Positions 45,530 to 58,250 of a stretch of DNA of 64,000 nt are shown here, one piece after another; the stretch's first letter is position 1, and each line of letters begins with the position of its first letter. The notes under the pieces are model-generated. The model was not told where the DNA came from and searched no databases. It saw only the letters and a program-made list of their open reading frames with translations. The translations under genes were made by a program, and so were the position numbers. Location of the stretch: NCBI RefSeq assembly GCF_018991925.1, contig NW_024735442.1, forward strand, positions 1 to 64,000. Direction: 5' to 3'. The stretch is from Homarus americanus. Lineage: Eukaryota; Arthropoda; Malacostraca; Decapoda; Nephropidae.

Positions 45530-46230
45530 TAGGGCGGCTCCTGGCGGTGTGGGGCGCTCCTGGCGGTATGGGGCGGCTCCTGGCGGTGTGGGGCGGCTCC
45601 TGGTAATGTGGGGCAGCTCCTGGTGGTGCGGGGCAGCTCCTGGTGGTGTGAGGCGGCTCCTGGTGGTGTGGGGGCGGCTCCTGGTGGTGTGAGGCGGCTC
45701 CTGGTGGTGTGGGGCAGCTCCTGGTGGTGTGGGGCGGCTCTGGTGGTGTGGGGCGGCTCCGGTGGTGTGGGGCGGCTCCTGGTGGTGCAGGGCGGCTCCT
45801 GGTGGTGTGAGGCAGCTCTGGTGGTGTGGGGCGGCTCCTGGTGGTGTGTCCTGGTGGTGTGGGGCAGGTGGTGTGGGGGCTCCTGGTGGTGTGGGGGTGG
45901 TGTGGGGCGGCTCCTGGTGGTGTGGGGCAGCTCCGGGTGGTGTGGGGCGCTCCTGGTGGTGCCGGCTCCTGGTGGTGCCAGGGCGCTCCTGGTGGTGTGG
46001 GGCGGCTCCTGGTGGTGTGGGGCGGGTCCTGGTGGTGTGGGGCGGCTCCTGGTGGTGTAGGGGCGGTGGTGTGGGGCGGCTCCTGGTGGTGTAGAGCAGC
46101 TCCTGGTGGTGTGGGGCAGCTCCTGGTGGTGTGGAGCAGCTCCTGGTGGTGTGGAGCAGCTCCTGGTGGTGTGGGGCGGCTCCTGGTGGTGTGGGGCGGC
46201 TCCTGGTGGTGTGAGGCTGCTCTTGACAGT
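45530..46230 (+). repeat. Minisatellite, about 20-bp unit, about 34 copies (G-rich)
   Basis: Units follow GGCGGCTCCTGGTGGTGTGG, with deletions that alter phase and frame. All three plus frames and minus give long spurious open frames. Confidence 0.94.
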
Positions 46231-46442
46231 GTGTGGGACGACTACTGGCGGTGTGTGGACGTGATGAGGGTCAGTTATCATTAATGGTTCAGCGGACAGG
46301 TTCAACACAGGTTCTAAATGGGGCTCTGAGGGTTGGTGGTTAAGGGTTGTTAGCAAGGGTTATTCCAGCGGTGACGGGGTTGTTAAGTTTATTAGGGTCA
46401 TGTTTTTGTGTACAGTAGCTGATGTCATTATTATGTGTACAT

Positions 46443-46479
46443 GGTTAGGTTAAGTTAGGTTAGGTTAGGTTAGGTTAAG
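46443..46479 (+). repeat. Interstitial (TTAGG)n-like tract
   Basis: GGTTAGGTTAAGTTAGG and following GTTAGG units give about seven TTAGG-like units, with TTAAG variants at the edges. TTAGG is the ancestral arthropod telomere repeat. The tract is short and internal. Confidence 0.8.
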
Positions 46480-47250
46480 TAGTTTAAAGTTATATCAAAG
46501 CACCGACTTTAAGATACTTAACACAGCATAAGAAATAATGCAGGAAAACAATCATAGGAAAACATCACAATCCAAAACTAACTTTACAGCTGGGTGAACA
46601 AAGATGGTCCAGTGCAGTGCCGTCAACATAGCCTTCTACTGTAGTGTACCGAAGACTTAGCGAACAGTGTGCTGCATTTACACTATACTGTCCTTACGCC
46701 CATTATGATCGATATTTATCAAAAACTTTTCAAACGTAATATGATCCTTACATGACAGGGCCGAGATCGAGGATGCACCTATACCAGTCATCAAGGTCTT
46801 CACTGTACATAATATTCACAAACGTGACTTACGACTCACTGAAGAAATAATAATGGTCGGGTTAATCTTTGTTTTATCACCCGCCAGAAGCTTTTGAACA
46901 GCTGACGAGATGAGGGAACATCGCTAGTGGATGTTCCAGGAATTTTTGTGTTTTAGCATCCATGACGGCGTAGGACGAGTTTAAATTTGAAAGTTTTTGT
47001 GGCTTTGACTTTCTTACTCCAGTTTGGCTCGACAGGAAGGACATTTAATGAAAGTATATATAAACAGAAGTTAATAACATATAACTTTCAAAATTGTATC
47101 ACAAAAACCCTAAAAAAAAAGCAATTTCTTTTCTCTTTACTTCTGTGATAACAGTGCAACTTATTGCCATCATAGCCTCTCCAAGGTACACCAAGAAACA
47201 CACACGAGTCAGTCAGTCACGTGTTGTAATCTATATGGTGCTCTTTTGTT
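46480..47250. other. Intergenic sequence, nothing recognised
   Basis: No repeat or coding feature that I can support. Confidence 0.5.
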
Positions 47251-47514
<264 letters not shown>

Positions 47515-47612
47515 GTACAGTATTTATCAGATGTCTTCAAGACAACTGATCACTCAAAAGCCTTGGTTGTTGTTCACATTGTACCGGTATTTGTATTATT
47601 CAGTCTGTTTTA
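47515..47612 (+). repeat. Partial relative of the 13310/56695 repeat
   Basis: TATCAGATGTCTTCAAGA, ACTG.TCACTCAA and GTATTTGTATTATTC correspond to the right half of the 13440-13560 segment with considerable divergence. Confidence 0.4.
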
Positions 47613-49374
47613 ATTTTAATATAGTCACAGGAGAGGTTTCTATAACATGCCACTTAGGATGTGTCCATGCTACTGCAGCTATTGGCACACGCGGCATATC
47701 GATCACATATTTCATCTTCAGCAGAAATTCTAACCCGGGACCAATGAATTCTAACCATTTAAGACAACCACTCCTTCACCATGATTCCGTACGGAATTTA
47801 TATTTTCATCATCAGCGTCGTCATAATATAAGTTTCATATTTTTCATCACCATCATCGTCAAACATCATCTGCACTCAAGGCCATGAAACTGTTTATCCA
47901 CCACCACCAGAAGCAGACTACCACCACGGACCAGAGTTCCAGTGGCTACCGAGTCCGTAAAGGCAATAGACAAGTTCAAGCAGGAGGCTTAAGTTTCCAC
48001 TACTTTGGGAAAAAATGCTGAAGGAGAACCACGAAGCGAGGAAGAACAGTGACCGACAGACGCGAGACACAGCTTCTGGATATGGATCTCTTCAGGACCC
48101 TCAGCGTAATGAACATCGAGGAAGATCAGGAGTTTGTCATCTACCAGCGACGAGACAGGAAATCCTACAAGGCCTCAGTTGATACAGGACTTGAGAGGAA
48201 GGAGGAAATGTTGTCGAGGCAACAGACTCAGTCACGCGACGCTACCGGAAACTGACAGCTGCGCAGAGAGCGTTTTCAAGCAACATATGCGTACCTATGA
48301 GTACAAGCCCGTCGAAGGGCTAAGATCGTCTGTTCTTTCAATATCTGGACCTTCAGGTACAGTTTCATTTGCCACTATACGAGAGATGGCAGAGCTTCGA
48401 GGTTTCATCTCGTTCTCTATGATCCAAAGTCGCCTGTTAATCTAGTGAACAGCTTCATGTTTCTATAAACCACCGAGGGGCACCGTTATGTCACTACAGA
48501 ATTGACCTGTGCAAAGGCAACAAACTGACACTCTGCCTCTTTTAACTAAGCAAAGGGTTGAACTCTAACCTTTTTTACGAGGAAGAGCCATCGTCAGTGA
48601 TTGGGACAATGACTCAGGCACTCTAGACGGCGACAGCGACGGTCTGCCACCAGTTCAGGTGGAGGCCGGGCAGGTAACAATTAACTGGAAGACTTCCTAA
48701 ACGAGAAACCCTGAAGCCTCCTCGACCCCGCATATCGATAACGCCCTTTTTTTAGCAGGATATCATATTCCGAGTCCTCCAGAAAGTGGATGACTGTATA
48801 CAGGCATGAGTCGAAGTGATCCAAGATTGCAGCAACATGCAGTTGAGGAAAAACATGAAGTAGTAACAATACAAGTTGCAGCTGGTGTAAAGCCATCGGC
48901 ACGAGATGGCTAATTAATTATGACCACCGCCTTGAGCATCATGTATTGGTTTAGCTAATCAATGAGAGAGAACATGATACTCTTCAGAACATATCTGCCA
49001 TGTCACGGTCATTGACATCTTTCCTAACATCCAGAGATGATACCCTTGTTTTGCATACTTTAGATACCTTGTACACTGAATAACAACTGCACTGTGTACT
49101 GATCTATCACTGAAGCCTGGGACTTAAGCTTTTTGTATACCTGAAGCTGTTTGCACTGCCCTCCACAGTATTGCAATATGGGTGCACAATAAACTAGCCA
49201 TTCCATGACAAAATACAAAAAAATCTAACTGTTTGTGTCAGCACTCGAGGCGACAGTGAGCGGCTGGCTACCATTCACTGTACCGGGGCAATGTAGCCGT
49301 GTCTTAGCTCTTGATGAAATAGTTTAAGAAATAAAACATATAATTCATCTCATTATTCAAACAACTTCTCTTAA
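47613..49374. other. Intergenic sequence with possible decayed coding stretch at 47890-48650
   Basis: Frames at 48049-48255 and 48134-48445 overlap in different phases and contain charged, non-repetitive sequence (for example RDRKSYKASVDTGLERKEE), which differs from the low-complexity surroundings. I cannot assign a family. A LINE-tail-like segment with GGGTGCACAATAAACTAGCC lies at 49188-49207. Confidence 0.3.
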
Positions 49375-49700
49375 CCCTGTTGTCTTCTGTCCTTCCCCTC
49401 ACGTCCTCCTCTTCTCTTCTTCTTCCTTCTTTATCTCAATTATTTTTCTCTCACTTAAACTCATCTCTTTCTTTACCTTTATTCTCTAAGGCATCTAGCA
49501 TAACATTTGTAGCCTTCACACTTATATTTCTATACTTCTATTTTTATCAGTCTCTCCCATCCTCTTCTTCCTTCATTCCTTCTCCCTCTCTCACCCCCCT
49601 CTTCCCTCTCACCCTCATTTACCTCTTCCCTCGTCTCCTCCTCTCCCCCACCCCTGGTTTCCGCCCCTGCTCGCCCCACGTCCAACCGTAACAGGATACT
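49375..49700 (+). repeat. Pyrimidine-rich low-complexity tract
   Basis: C/T-rich on plus over about 320 bases, followed by a G-rich patch at 49706-49738. Confidence 0.8.
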
Positions 49701-50722
<1,022 letters not shown>

Positions 50723-50746
50723 TACTACTACTACTTTTTTTTCTTC

Positions 50747-52075
50747 TAAAATGGCCTCCAGCCTTCCCCAATAGCCACACCTTCGCCGCCATTTTATTAC
50801 CTTAAAATTAAATATCCTAATACATGAATAGCTATCCTAGCTGTGTTGAGTTAGTTGAGCAGCAGATCTATGCGGCAGTCGCTGACTGTTGCCTCGTAGT
50901 CAATATCTGCAACTGTTGTCGGCTTTGGGGCAGATGCTCTCGTTCCCCTGAGGCAGAGCAAAGCAGACCCAAGGAGAGAGAAGGACAGTCGACATCTCAT
51001 CCAGGCTGTAACATAACTTCTGGGCTGCTGCTTCTGTTCGGATAGCACCTCCGCGAGTCTGGCGTAGAAGCATCTTGCACTTGGTCCTATCCCGACAGAG
51101 GTTGTGAACACTAGAGAAGTGAAGCTGCCTTGAGCAACTTTCTGAATTCTCTCCCCATATGCCCTTATCTTGTCGTTCTCGTTCCTCCTGTGTGCAGCAT
51201 CGAGAGCTAAGTTATGGTGACATGCGGCCATGGGATAAAAAATCCTGATGTCGAAGAAGGCTCGCTGTCCCCGCGTCCAGAATCCTCGAGCACTGACATC
51301 AACACGGGCTTCGTTGGATGTGTTTGAAGTCCTATGTTGGAAAATCTCACCGTCCAATGTAAGGAGGGTCGGTTCTACCCTGAAAGCATGACACATTTCC
51401 TTCAACATATTTGCTGTGAGGTCCCTTACTTCGTCAGGCCTCATGCATATGAAGGCCCCTTTCTTGCACACCATGGCGTGATCGACGTCATAGGAAGAGC
51501 CACACAAGCATTGGGAGGGAAAACCTTCTACTAGCCTACCGTACCTTAGAGCAATGGTATCGGTAAATTCTTGTTTATTAAGACTGAAACCATTTGCCCC
51601 TATCGGTAACGTAGTTAACCAGTTCGAGGCGCCCACCTCCTGCGCTATACAGTAGCTACTTTTTTTCAAATTCTCTGGTACTTGCATCATCAGTTGCTGC
51701 AACTTATCACTTTGGTTGTGCTGTCGTTCTGTCGTAAGTGGACCGTTGAATCTTGTTTACTTCACTGGTATCCACCACACCTGTTGCGTTTTGATCTATT
51801 ATGTGGTTGGTGAGGGCTGCCGTGAGCTTACTGAGTTTTGATGTTCGGTGGTAGCAATCTCCTCTGGATTGGACAATCCCATTCCTCCCAGTCTCGGTGG
51901 TAAAGCAAGGAGTGATCATTCTGCTGGGGTTAGGTGAAGATGTTTCACTAATTTGGGAATGATATTGACGCTGATAGCTTCTTCCAGAGGGTGGAGGAGG
52001 GGTCCGATATCAAGGATAGTGCGCATCAAATAGTTCCAGCGATGCTTGACTCCGTGGGTGAATACCGCAAAATAC
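50747..52075 (-). pseudogene. Unassigned retroelement, copy B: C-terminal protein with zinc knuckle and nuclease-like region
   Basis: The minus frame 51702-50851 encodes 283 residues. Near the start is GASNWLTTLPI, then a zinc-knuckle-like CLCGSSYDVDHAMVC (about residues 65-79), then ARVDVSARGFWTRGQRAFFD, an (R)xD...FFD arrangement that resembles the core of a PD-(D/E)XK-type nuclease. Later segments are GSFTSLVFTTSVG and a C-terminal WMRCRLSFSLLGSALLCLRG. Upstream on minus (about 52060-51700), in other frames, FTHGVKHRWNYLMRTI and LPPRLGGMGLSNP fit the region after a reverse transcriptase catalytic core. I recall this cassette after RTs in many marine invertebrate elements but cannot name the family. 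Breaks near 51703 and 51915 interrupt it; the RT itself is missing. Confidence 0.6.
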
Positions 52076-52130
52076 TACTACTACTAATAATATTAAAATA
52101 CTACTACTACTACTACTTCCAATAATAATG

Positions 52131-52172
<42 letters not shown>

Positions 52173-52196
52173 TACCACTATTACTACTATTTTTTT
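52076..52196. repeat. (ACT)n/(AAT)n compound microsatellite
   Basis: ACT and AAT trinucleotide runs lying at the 5' truncation of copy B and the 3' edge of copy C. Confidence 0.92.
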
Positions 52197-52452
52197 TAAT
52201 AAATGACCTCCAGCCTCACCCAATAGCCACTCCTTCGCCGCCATTTTATTACCTTGAAATTAACTATCCAAATACATAAGCAGCTACCCTGGCTGTGTTG
52301 AGTTAGTTGAGCCGCAGATCTTTGCGGCATTCAGTGACTGTTGCCTCAAGTCGATATCTGCGAGTGTTGTCGTCTTTGGGGCCGATACTCTCGTTCCCCT
52401 GAGGCAAAGCAATTTTGCAAACCTAAGCAGAGAAGAGGACAGTCGACATCTA
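52197..52452 (-). mobile_element. Unassigned retroelement, copy C (C-terminal fragment)
   Basis: Matches 50747-51000 (ACCTCCAGCC, CACTCCTTCGCCGCCATTTT, GTGTTGAGTTAGTTGAGC, GTTCCCCTGAGGCA). In minus translation it includes LLCLRGTRVSAPKTTTLADI, an equivalent of copy B's C-terminus. Truncated at the next trinucleotide tract. Confidence 0.78.
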
Positions 52453-52535
52453 CTACTATTACTACCACTACTACTACTATTACTACCACTACTACTACTA
52501 CTACTACTAATAATAATAATAATAATAATAATAAG
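52453..52535. repeat. (ACT)n/(AAT)n compound microsatellite
   Basis: ACT and ATT/AAT runs to the right of copy C, possibly the tail of a fourth, unrecognised fragment beginning at 52533. Confidence 0.92.
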
Positions 52536-53035
52536 CCAGCAGTCCCTGCCCGTGGTAGAGGAACGTAGCTGCATTATACTCCATTGTTTTTCCCTGACAT
52601 TTGATCCAATTTAATCACGAGGCTGAGGGTGTCCGGTATCCCCCACCCCCCTTCCTTGCGTCACTCGGGGTCCTGTGTCGCCCAGGATTCACATACGCTA
52701 AAACTTGAGAATGTGACATCCCATCTAAACACTGATTTCCTTACGCCACCTAACTACATACGCCAATTCAAATACTATCACAGAATATTTTTTACTGTCG
52801 TCTTTGTTACCTTTGATCTATGTATTGTTTTTATTTAGTTAACAGAGAAAAATTTAACGCCAAGTCTTTTTCATTTGCATATAAAACAGCTTTTTGTGTT
52901 GCCCCGCGCTGGCCAGCATCTGACGGCGGAGCATCCAAGTAAAGTTATCTCCCTCTACACGGGCGACATCTGACCCCGAGGTATAGGAGGGTGTGGAGAC
53001 AGGACAGGTGGGTGGTGGGTGAACAGAAGGGCAAG

Positions 53036-53080
<45 letters not shown>

Positions 53081-55165
53081 GGCCTCTACAAGGGGGAGGA
53101 ACACCCCTGGGCCAGACTGAGAATGGTGCCGGGGTCGCAGGTCACCCACTTAAGAGGTGAACGGTTACGCTGGTGATTAGTAAGGGCTTATACAGTCTTG
53201 GGTAAGAGTAAGTGGATCCTGGTAACGCAGGGGAGGTCAGCTCAGGTCAGTGGGGTCAAGGGTTGTTTGGGCAGCGTGGGCGACGGGCAAGGACAACCAT
53301 GGCTGGGGAAACGTGACACCCAGCCTGTAGACAAGTGGAGAGCAATAACCAGTTTCTTCTTAGATATATCATCCAGCAGAGGTAGGAGAGGCCAGACATG
53401 AATTGTTGGTACACTTGACTCTAGGTATTTAGGTTGTGTAGTCTGGGGGCAAGAAGTATGGCCATCGTCTTGAGTATTGTGTTACAATGACTGAAAAGTT
53501 TGGTTCTAGTTTTGTCTTTGCTGATGAATGATTAGTTACTGTGCACACCATGGCTAATCTGTGGACGGTAGTACAAGAGGTTACAGGTACCCAACAGACC
53601 TAAGACCTACTTTAGTATACAAAACAACAATTTATCTGGATTCTAAGTAAGAATTTTGGGCAATTCAAAAACAATGAGCAGACCAGTGTCCATAGTCTTA
53701 CTCACACACTTTGTATTTACTGTGTTCTGCTCCACTGTGCACACTGAACCGCGGCGTGTACGTATTTAGACAAGATGCAGTCTGCCTCTTACTGCATGTT
53801 TTAGTCTGCTCCACGTGTGCATTGCTTCATATGTGTCTCCCTCCCGATACAGTACAATGCGATGGGCCGTGGATCCACTTGTGCCTGTCTCCGAAATTAA
53901 TAACAGTTTCAAAGGTAAGATCTAATTCTCTACAGATAGCTCTCCCAAGATATTTGTTGAACAGGTCAAAATAACCGTTAACTCTCTCCTTCGAGGTAGT
54001 GAGTTTGAGTGATGCACCTGTCGTGTTATGTATCCATAAACGTATATAAAATAGTTTCCATATTACCTTGAGCTTGGCCCTCCTGCTCCATATGCAGAGT
54101 GATTGGTTGATTGATTAATTGATTGATTGAAATACACTATTTACCTATAGAAATATAAAAATTCAACAATAACAAGAATATTGACATGAAATTATATTCA
54201 CTTCTAGACATTCAGGTTAAGGAAGAATTAGACCCACCTTGTTGGATGTCACATTGGCTCACAATATATGATCGAGTCGGGATATACCTGAGATACCTGA
54301 GGATTATGGGTAACTGTAATCTAAAGGGTGTGTACACCGTCTCCGACCTAATGACCCCGCAATGTCTCATACTGATATTGCTTCCAGCCACACGTAAACC
54401 CAGTATTTGCAGGTCTAGCAAAATCCTGCTAGTGGATGTGAACTCCATGTCACTAGACCTCCCCACTCACACACTAAACTAGAGGGAGACCAGACGACTA
54501 TGGCGGTTAGTAAGCAGTCAGAAAGCAGCAAAGCCTGTCCAGGATGGCGACAACAATGCACCCCCTGTCGGCTCATACCTGTCGGGCTGACGCAGAGAAA
54601 CCCGATGGAGATAATGACGTAGTGTCGCTGCCAGCATGCCCTTTCGTCAAATTGCGTTTGTCGGATGCAGAAAAGTCTCCAGTTGGGACCCTGTCATCAT
54701 TGTTCCAGCCAGGCTGCCAGCCAATCAACACCATCAGGTAGATTGCTGTTACCACACTCATTAGGTTAGAAGCAAATATCGAGAGACAAAGGAGCCTACT
54801 TGGTTCCTCTCCTTGACCCAGGGGCCTTGCCTTAATTGGTTGGGCATGAAGGGGCTGACCTTAATTGTGTTGGTCCCAAGACAACGTGTTGGATACAGTC
54901 AGTGTTAACGTCCAAACTACTTGTGAACGACTGCTGATAGAAGCAAGGAGGAGAGAAATGAGAAGTTGATGTCCCAGAATAATGACAAACACTATTCTAG
55001 AAAACCCTGTCCCATCGGTAGCTTTGTTAAGGATCCACCCATAGGCACCTACCAATGTAGATGTGTCATGCCGAACCTGATGGAGTGAGAGAAGCGTGCA
55101 ACGGTGCAACATAACAGTTCACAGAGGTGCTAGTAAGGATGGGAAGCAATAATTTAAAACTGTAT
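52536..55165. other. Intergenic sequence, no supported gene; (GA)n at 53039-53072
   Basis: Several frames (53711-53974, 54186-54482, 54544-54741) lack recognisable domains. The only definite structures are (GA)n at 53039-53072 and a GATT/TTGA-rich patch at about 54105-54130. The frame at 54544-54741 has two loosely similar halves (DAEKPDGD, DAEKSPVG), too weak to call a repeat gene. Confidence 0.45.
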
Positions 55166-55169
55166 TCGA

Positions 55170-56308
55170 AATCACCTGTAGAAGCACAAGTTGATCAATG
55201 ATTCCCAACATGGCTTCACAAGTGTCATGTCTTACAAATCTACTAAAATCTCTTTCAGCTGTTTTCGAATCAGTGGATGACAGACACGATTATGATGTGG
55301 TATACCTCGACATTAGGAAAGCCTTCGACAGAGTCTCCCACGAAAGACTAATACGAAAGGTGGAGGCTCATGGAATTGGAGGAGATATTCTAAAATGGAT
55401 TAGGGCGTGGTTACAGGACAGGAAACAGCGAGTGAGCATTAAAGGCACTAAATCTGATTGGGGTAATTTCACTCGTGGAGTATCCCAAGGCTCAGTACTT
55501 GGACTATAACTATTTATTATATACATAACGACATAGATATAGGCAAAGACAGCAACATAAGCAATTTTACTGACGACACCGTAATATGGCGTGTAATTAA
55601 ATCTGGCGAGGACTCCGCAAAACTACAGGAAGATCTAAAAAAAAATCGAATGGTCTGAAAATAGCAGATGAAATTTAATGCGGACAAATGTAAAGTACTT
55701 AGTCTAGGAGATGTAAGCAATTAAACCAGATATCAGATGAACAAGGTTGTTATAGAGAAATCCAACTATGAGAAAGATTTAGGAGTAATGATAAGTAGGA
55801 ATCTTCAACCAAGACAACAATGTGTATATGCTCGACACAAGGCTAACAAAGTACTCAGGTTCATAATGAAAGGAGTGTTAGTTACAAGACTAGGGAGGTT
55901 ATTCTAAAACTATATCTTGCTCTTGTGAGACCTCACGTGGATTACACAATTCAGTTCTGATCACCGTACTACAGAATGGATATAGAATTCCAAGAAAACA
56001 TTCAAAGGAGGATGGCAGGACTAATCCCGGGCATTAGGAACCTTGAGCAAAGAGACAGATTAAAGCATCTTAATTTGCGCTCCCCTGAGAGACGTAGAGT
56101 GAGGGGCGATATGATGAGGTGTATAAACAGAATTCAGAGATAAGCAAAGGTGATATAACAAAAGTACTTAAACTATCTAACCAGGAGCGAACTCGTAGCA
56201 ATGGTTTAAAATTAGACAAACTTGGATTTAGGCGCGAGATAGGTAAACACTGGTTTGGGTATAAAGTAGTGGATGAGTGGAACAAGTTACCGAACTTCAT
56301 CAATAACT
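55170..56308 (+). pseudogene. CR1/Jockey-type LINE with reverse transcriptase, decayed
   Basis: The frame 55198-55509 has VVYLDIRKAFDRVSHERLIR (RT motif A, about 55300-55350), GGDILKWIRAWLQDRKQRVS and SQGSVLGL. The catalytic box reads FTDD (about 55568-55580, usually F/YADD) in the next frame. The C-terminal part follows in pieces: the DLGVMIS-like block near 55775, RPHVDYTIQF-like near 55930, then RRMAGLIPG-like near 56012 and DEWNKLPNF (56271-56297). Multiple frame changes occur. At 56308 it switches to the tail of another LINE family. Confidence 0.82.
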
Positions 56309-56690
56309 CTCAGTCCCAGACCTCCATAAATATCACAGTGTGAAGGTATGGAACAACTTACCCCCACCCATCCGAGCAAAGACTAAGCTCCCTTCCTTTA
56401 AATCATCTCTTAAAAAATATCTATTGTCTATGTATTAATATTTCTTGTAATACCTACTATATTTACAGTACCTGCTTTTATTGTACCATCAAAACCGTTT
56501 TATCGGAAATTATCATGTAAATAGATAAGTAATTACCATCGCAATAAACATATTTGCCAACTAGTCATAATCCTGATAGCTCTGTCCTCTTGTTCAACCT
56601 TATTACTGTACAACCCATGTTGGACTGCTCCCCCATTATACTTATGTTTTTCAATTCCACTGTAATTTATGTAAAAAATATAAAATAAAT
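56308..56690 (+). mobile_element. LINE 3' tail (family of 41.5-43.2 kb), fused to the preceding LINE
   Basis: From CAGTCCCAGACCTCCAT onward it matches 42949-43260 closely (TATGGAACAACTTACCCCCA, AAGACTAAGCTCCCTTCC, GTACCTGCTTTTATTGTACC). A conceptual frame (56119-56343) runs through the junction. Confidence 0.85.
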
Positions 56691-56694
56691 AAAT

Positions 56695-56935
56695 AAATAT
56701 TGAAGTGATAACCGTGGTAACATTATGAGGTGTTCTTATTACCACCATGCTATTGTACTACCCCAGATGATACTAAATGTTACATAATACTTCCTCGAGA
56801 TAAATGTATAGTTATATATCAGGTGCCTCAAAGAGAGCTCAGGTTCTCAACTGGCTCAGCCATGTTAATATTGTTATTATTATCCACTCTGTATCTGTGT
56901 ATTTCTGGCTAACTGTTTTAATTCAATTCAACTTC
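56695..56935 (+). repeat. Interspersed repeat, paired with 13310-13562
   Basis: Similar over its whole length to 13310-13562 and likewise immediately downstream of a copy of the same LINE tail. The ends are A/T-rich with (AAAT)n at 56680-56700. Confidence 0.7.
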
Positions 56936-56999
56936 AAATATATGCTGGGCGGAAATGAGCGATAATGTTTCGGTGTAAACGGAGCTGCTAAGTATGGGC

Positions 57000-57042
57000 C
57001 AATTAGGCCTAGTGCAGTTCCTCAATTTCTATATTTTTATGT
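57000..57042 (+). mobile_element. Short LINE tail variant
   Basis: GGGCCAATTAGGCCTAGTGC and TTCTATATTTTTATGTTA resemble the tail at 23710-23755. Only the 3' UTR end is left. Confidence 0.5.
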
Positions 57043-57044
57043 TA

Positions 57045-57325
57045 TCTCTGACTCTCCACCACTATTACTGACCACCACTAACATCTCTGATTCTCCACCA
57101 CTATATCTGACTCTCCACCACTATCCCTGACTCCCCACCACTATCTCTGAATCTCCACCACTATCTCTGCCCCTCTACCACTTTCTCTGACTCTTCACCA
57201 CAATCTGACTCCCCACCACTATCTCTGAATCTCCACCACTATCTTTGCCCCTCCACCACTATCCCTCACTCTCCACTATTATCTCTGACCTTCACCTTTA
57301 TATCTGACTCTCCACCACTGTGTGT
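57045..57325 (+). repeat. Minisatellite, about 20-bp unit (CTCTGACTCTCCACCACTAT)
   Basis: About 13 units with small variations, ending at a short (TG)n tract (57319-57334). Confidence 0.9.
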
Positions 57326-57498
57326 GTGTGTGTGAAGTCAGAACCTACCTCTGGTGTTGGCAGTCTATACCAATAAACACGCCCTCCTCCTCCTCCTCCT
57401 CCTCACCCACATCAGTAAGGTAATCCTCGCGTAAATCAATAACCACTACAAGAGAGGGTTAACACTGTCATACTCCCACCAACCTCACCTCGCGCCAC
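57326..57498. other. Short intergenic sequence
   Basis: Includes (CCT)n at 57383-57403. No other feature. Confidence 0.5.
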
Positions 57499-58250
57499 CA
57501 CCTAATGGCCCTTCCCTCCTGAAGTGTGATAGCCTCTCCTTCTTGAAGCGTGATAGCCTCTCCTTCCTAAAGTGTGATAGCCCCTCCTTCCTGAAGCGTG
57601 ATAGCCACTCCACCCAGAAGTGTGATAGCCTCTCCTTCCTGAAGCGTGATAGCCTCTCCTTCCTGAAGTGTGATAGCCCCTCCTAACTGAAGCGTGATAG
57701 CCTCTCCACCCAGAAGCATGATAGCCTCTCCTTCCTGAAGCGTGATAGCCTCTCCTTCCTGAAGTGTGATAGCCTCTCCTTCCTGAAGTGTGATAGCCTC
57801 TCCTTCCTGAAGTGTGATAGCCCCTCCTAACTGAAGCGTGATAGCCTCTCCACCCAGGAGCATGATAGCCTCTCCTTCCTGAAGTGTGATAACCTCTCCA
57901 TCCTGAAGCGTGATAACCTCTCCACCCAGAAGTGTGATAGTCTCTCCTTCCTGAAGTGTGATAGTACCTTTGCTGAAGTGTGATAGCCCCTCCTTCTTGA
58001 AGTGTGATAGCCTCTCCTTCCTGATGCGTGATAAACTCTTCATCCTGAAGTGTGATAGCCTCTCCTTCCTGAAGTGTGATAACCTCTCCTTCCTGAAGTG
58101 TGATAACCTCTCCTTCCTGAAATGTGAAAGCACCTTTGCTGAAGTGTGATGGCATCTTCTTTGAAGCGTCATAGCCCCTGCTGAAGTGTGATAGCCCCTG
58201 CTGAAGTGTGATAGCCCCTGCTGAAGTGTTAAAGTCCATGTTGAAGTGTG
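57499..58250 (+). repeat. Minisatellite, about 24-bp unit, about 30 copies
   Basis: Units follow CCTCTCCTTCCTGAAGTGTG plus ATAG. Variants include CCCAGAAG and CCTAACTGAAG. A more diverged fringe continues to about 58560. Minus frames (RRGYHTSG, EGEAITLQ) are repeat translations. Confidence 0.94.

Noticed and set aside
45481..46356. 291-residue minus frame and several overlapping plus frames
   Set aside because: Low-complexity translation of a 20-bp minisatellite.
54544..54741. Frame with two similar halves (DAEKPDGD, DAEKSPVG)
   Set aside because: Similarity is too short and uneven, and no family or transcript signal supports it.
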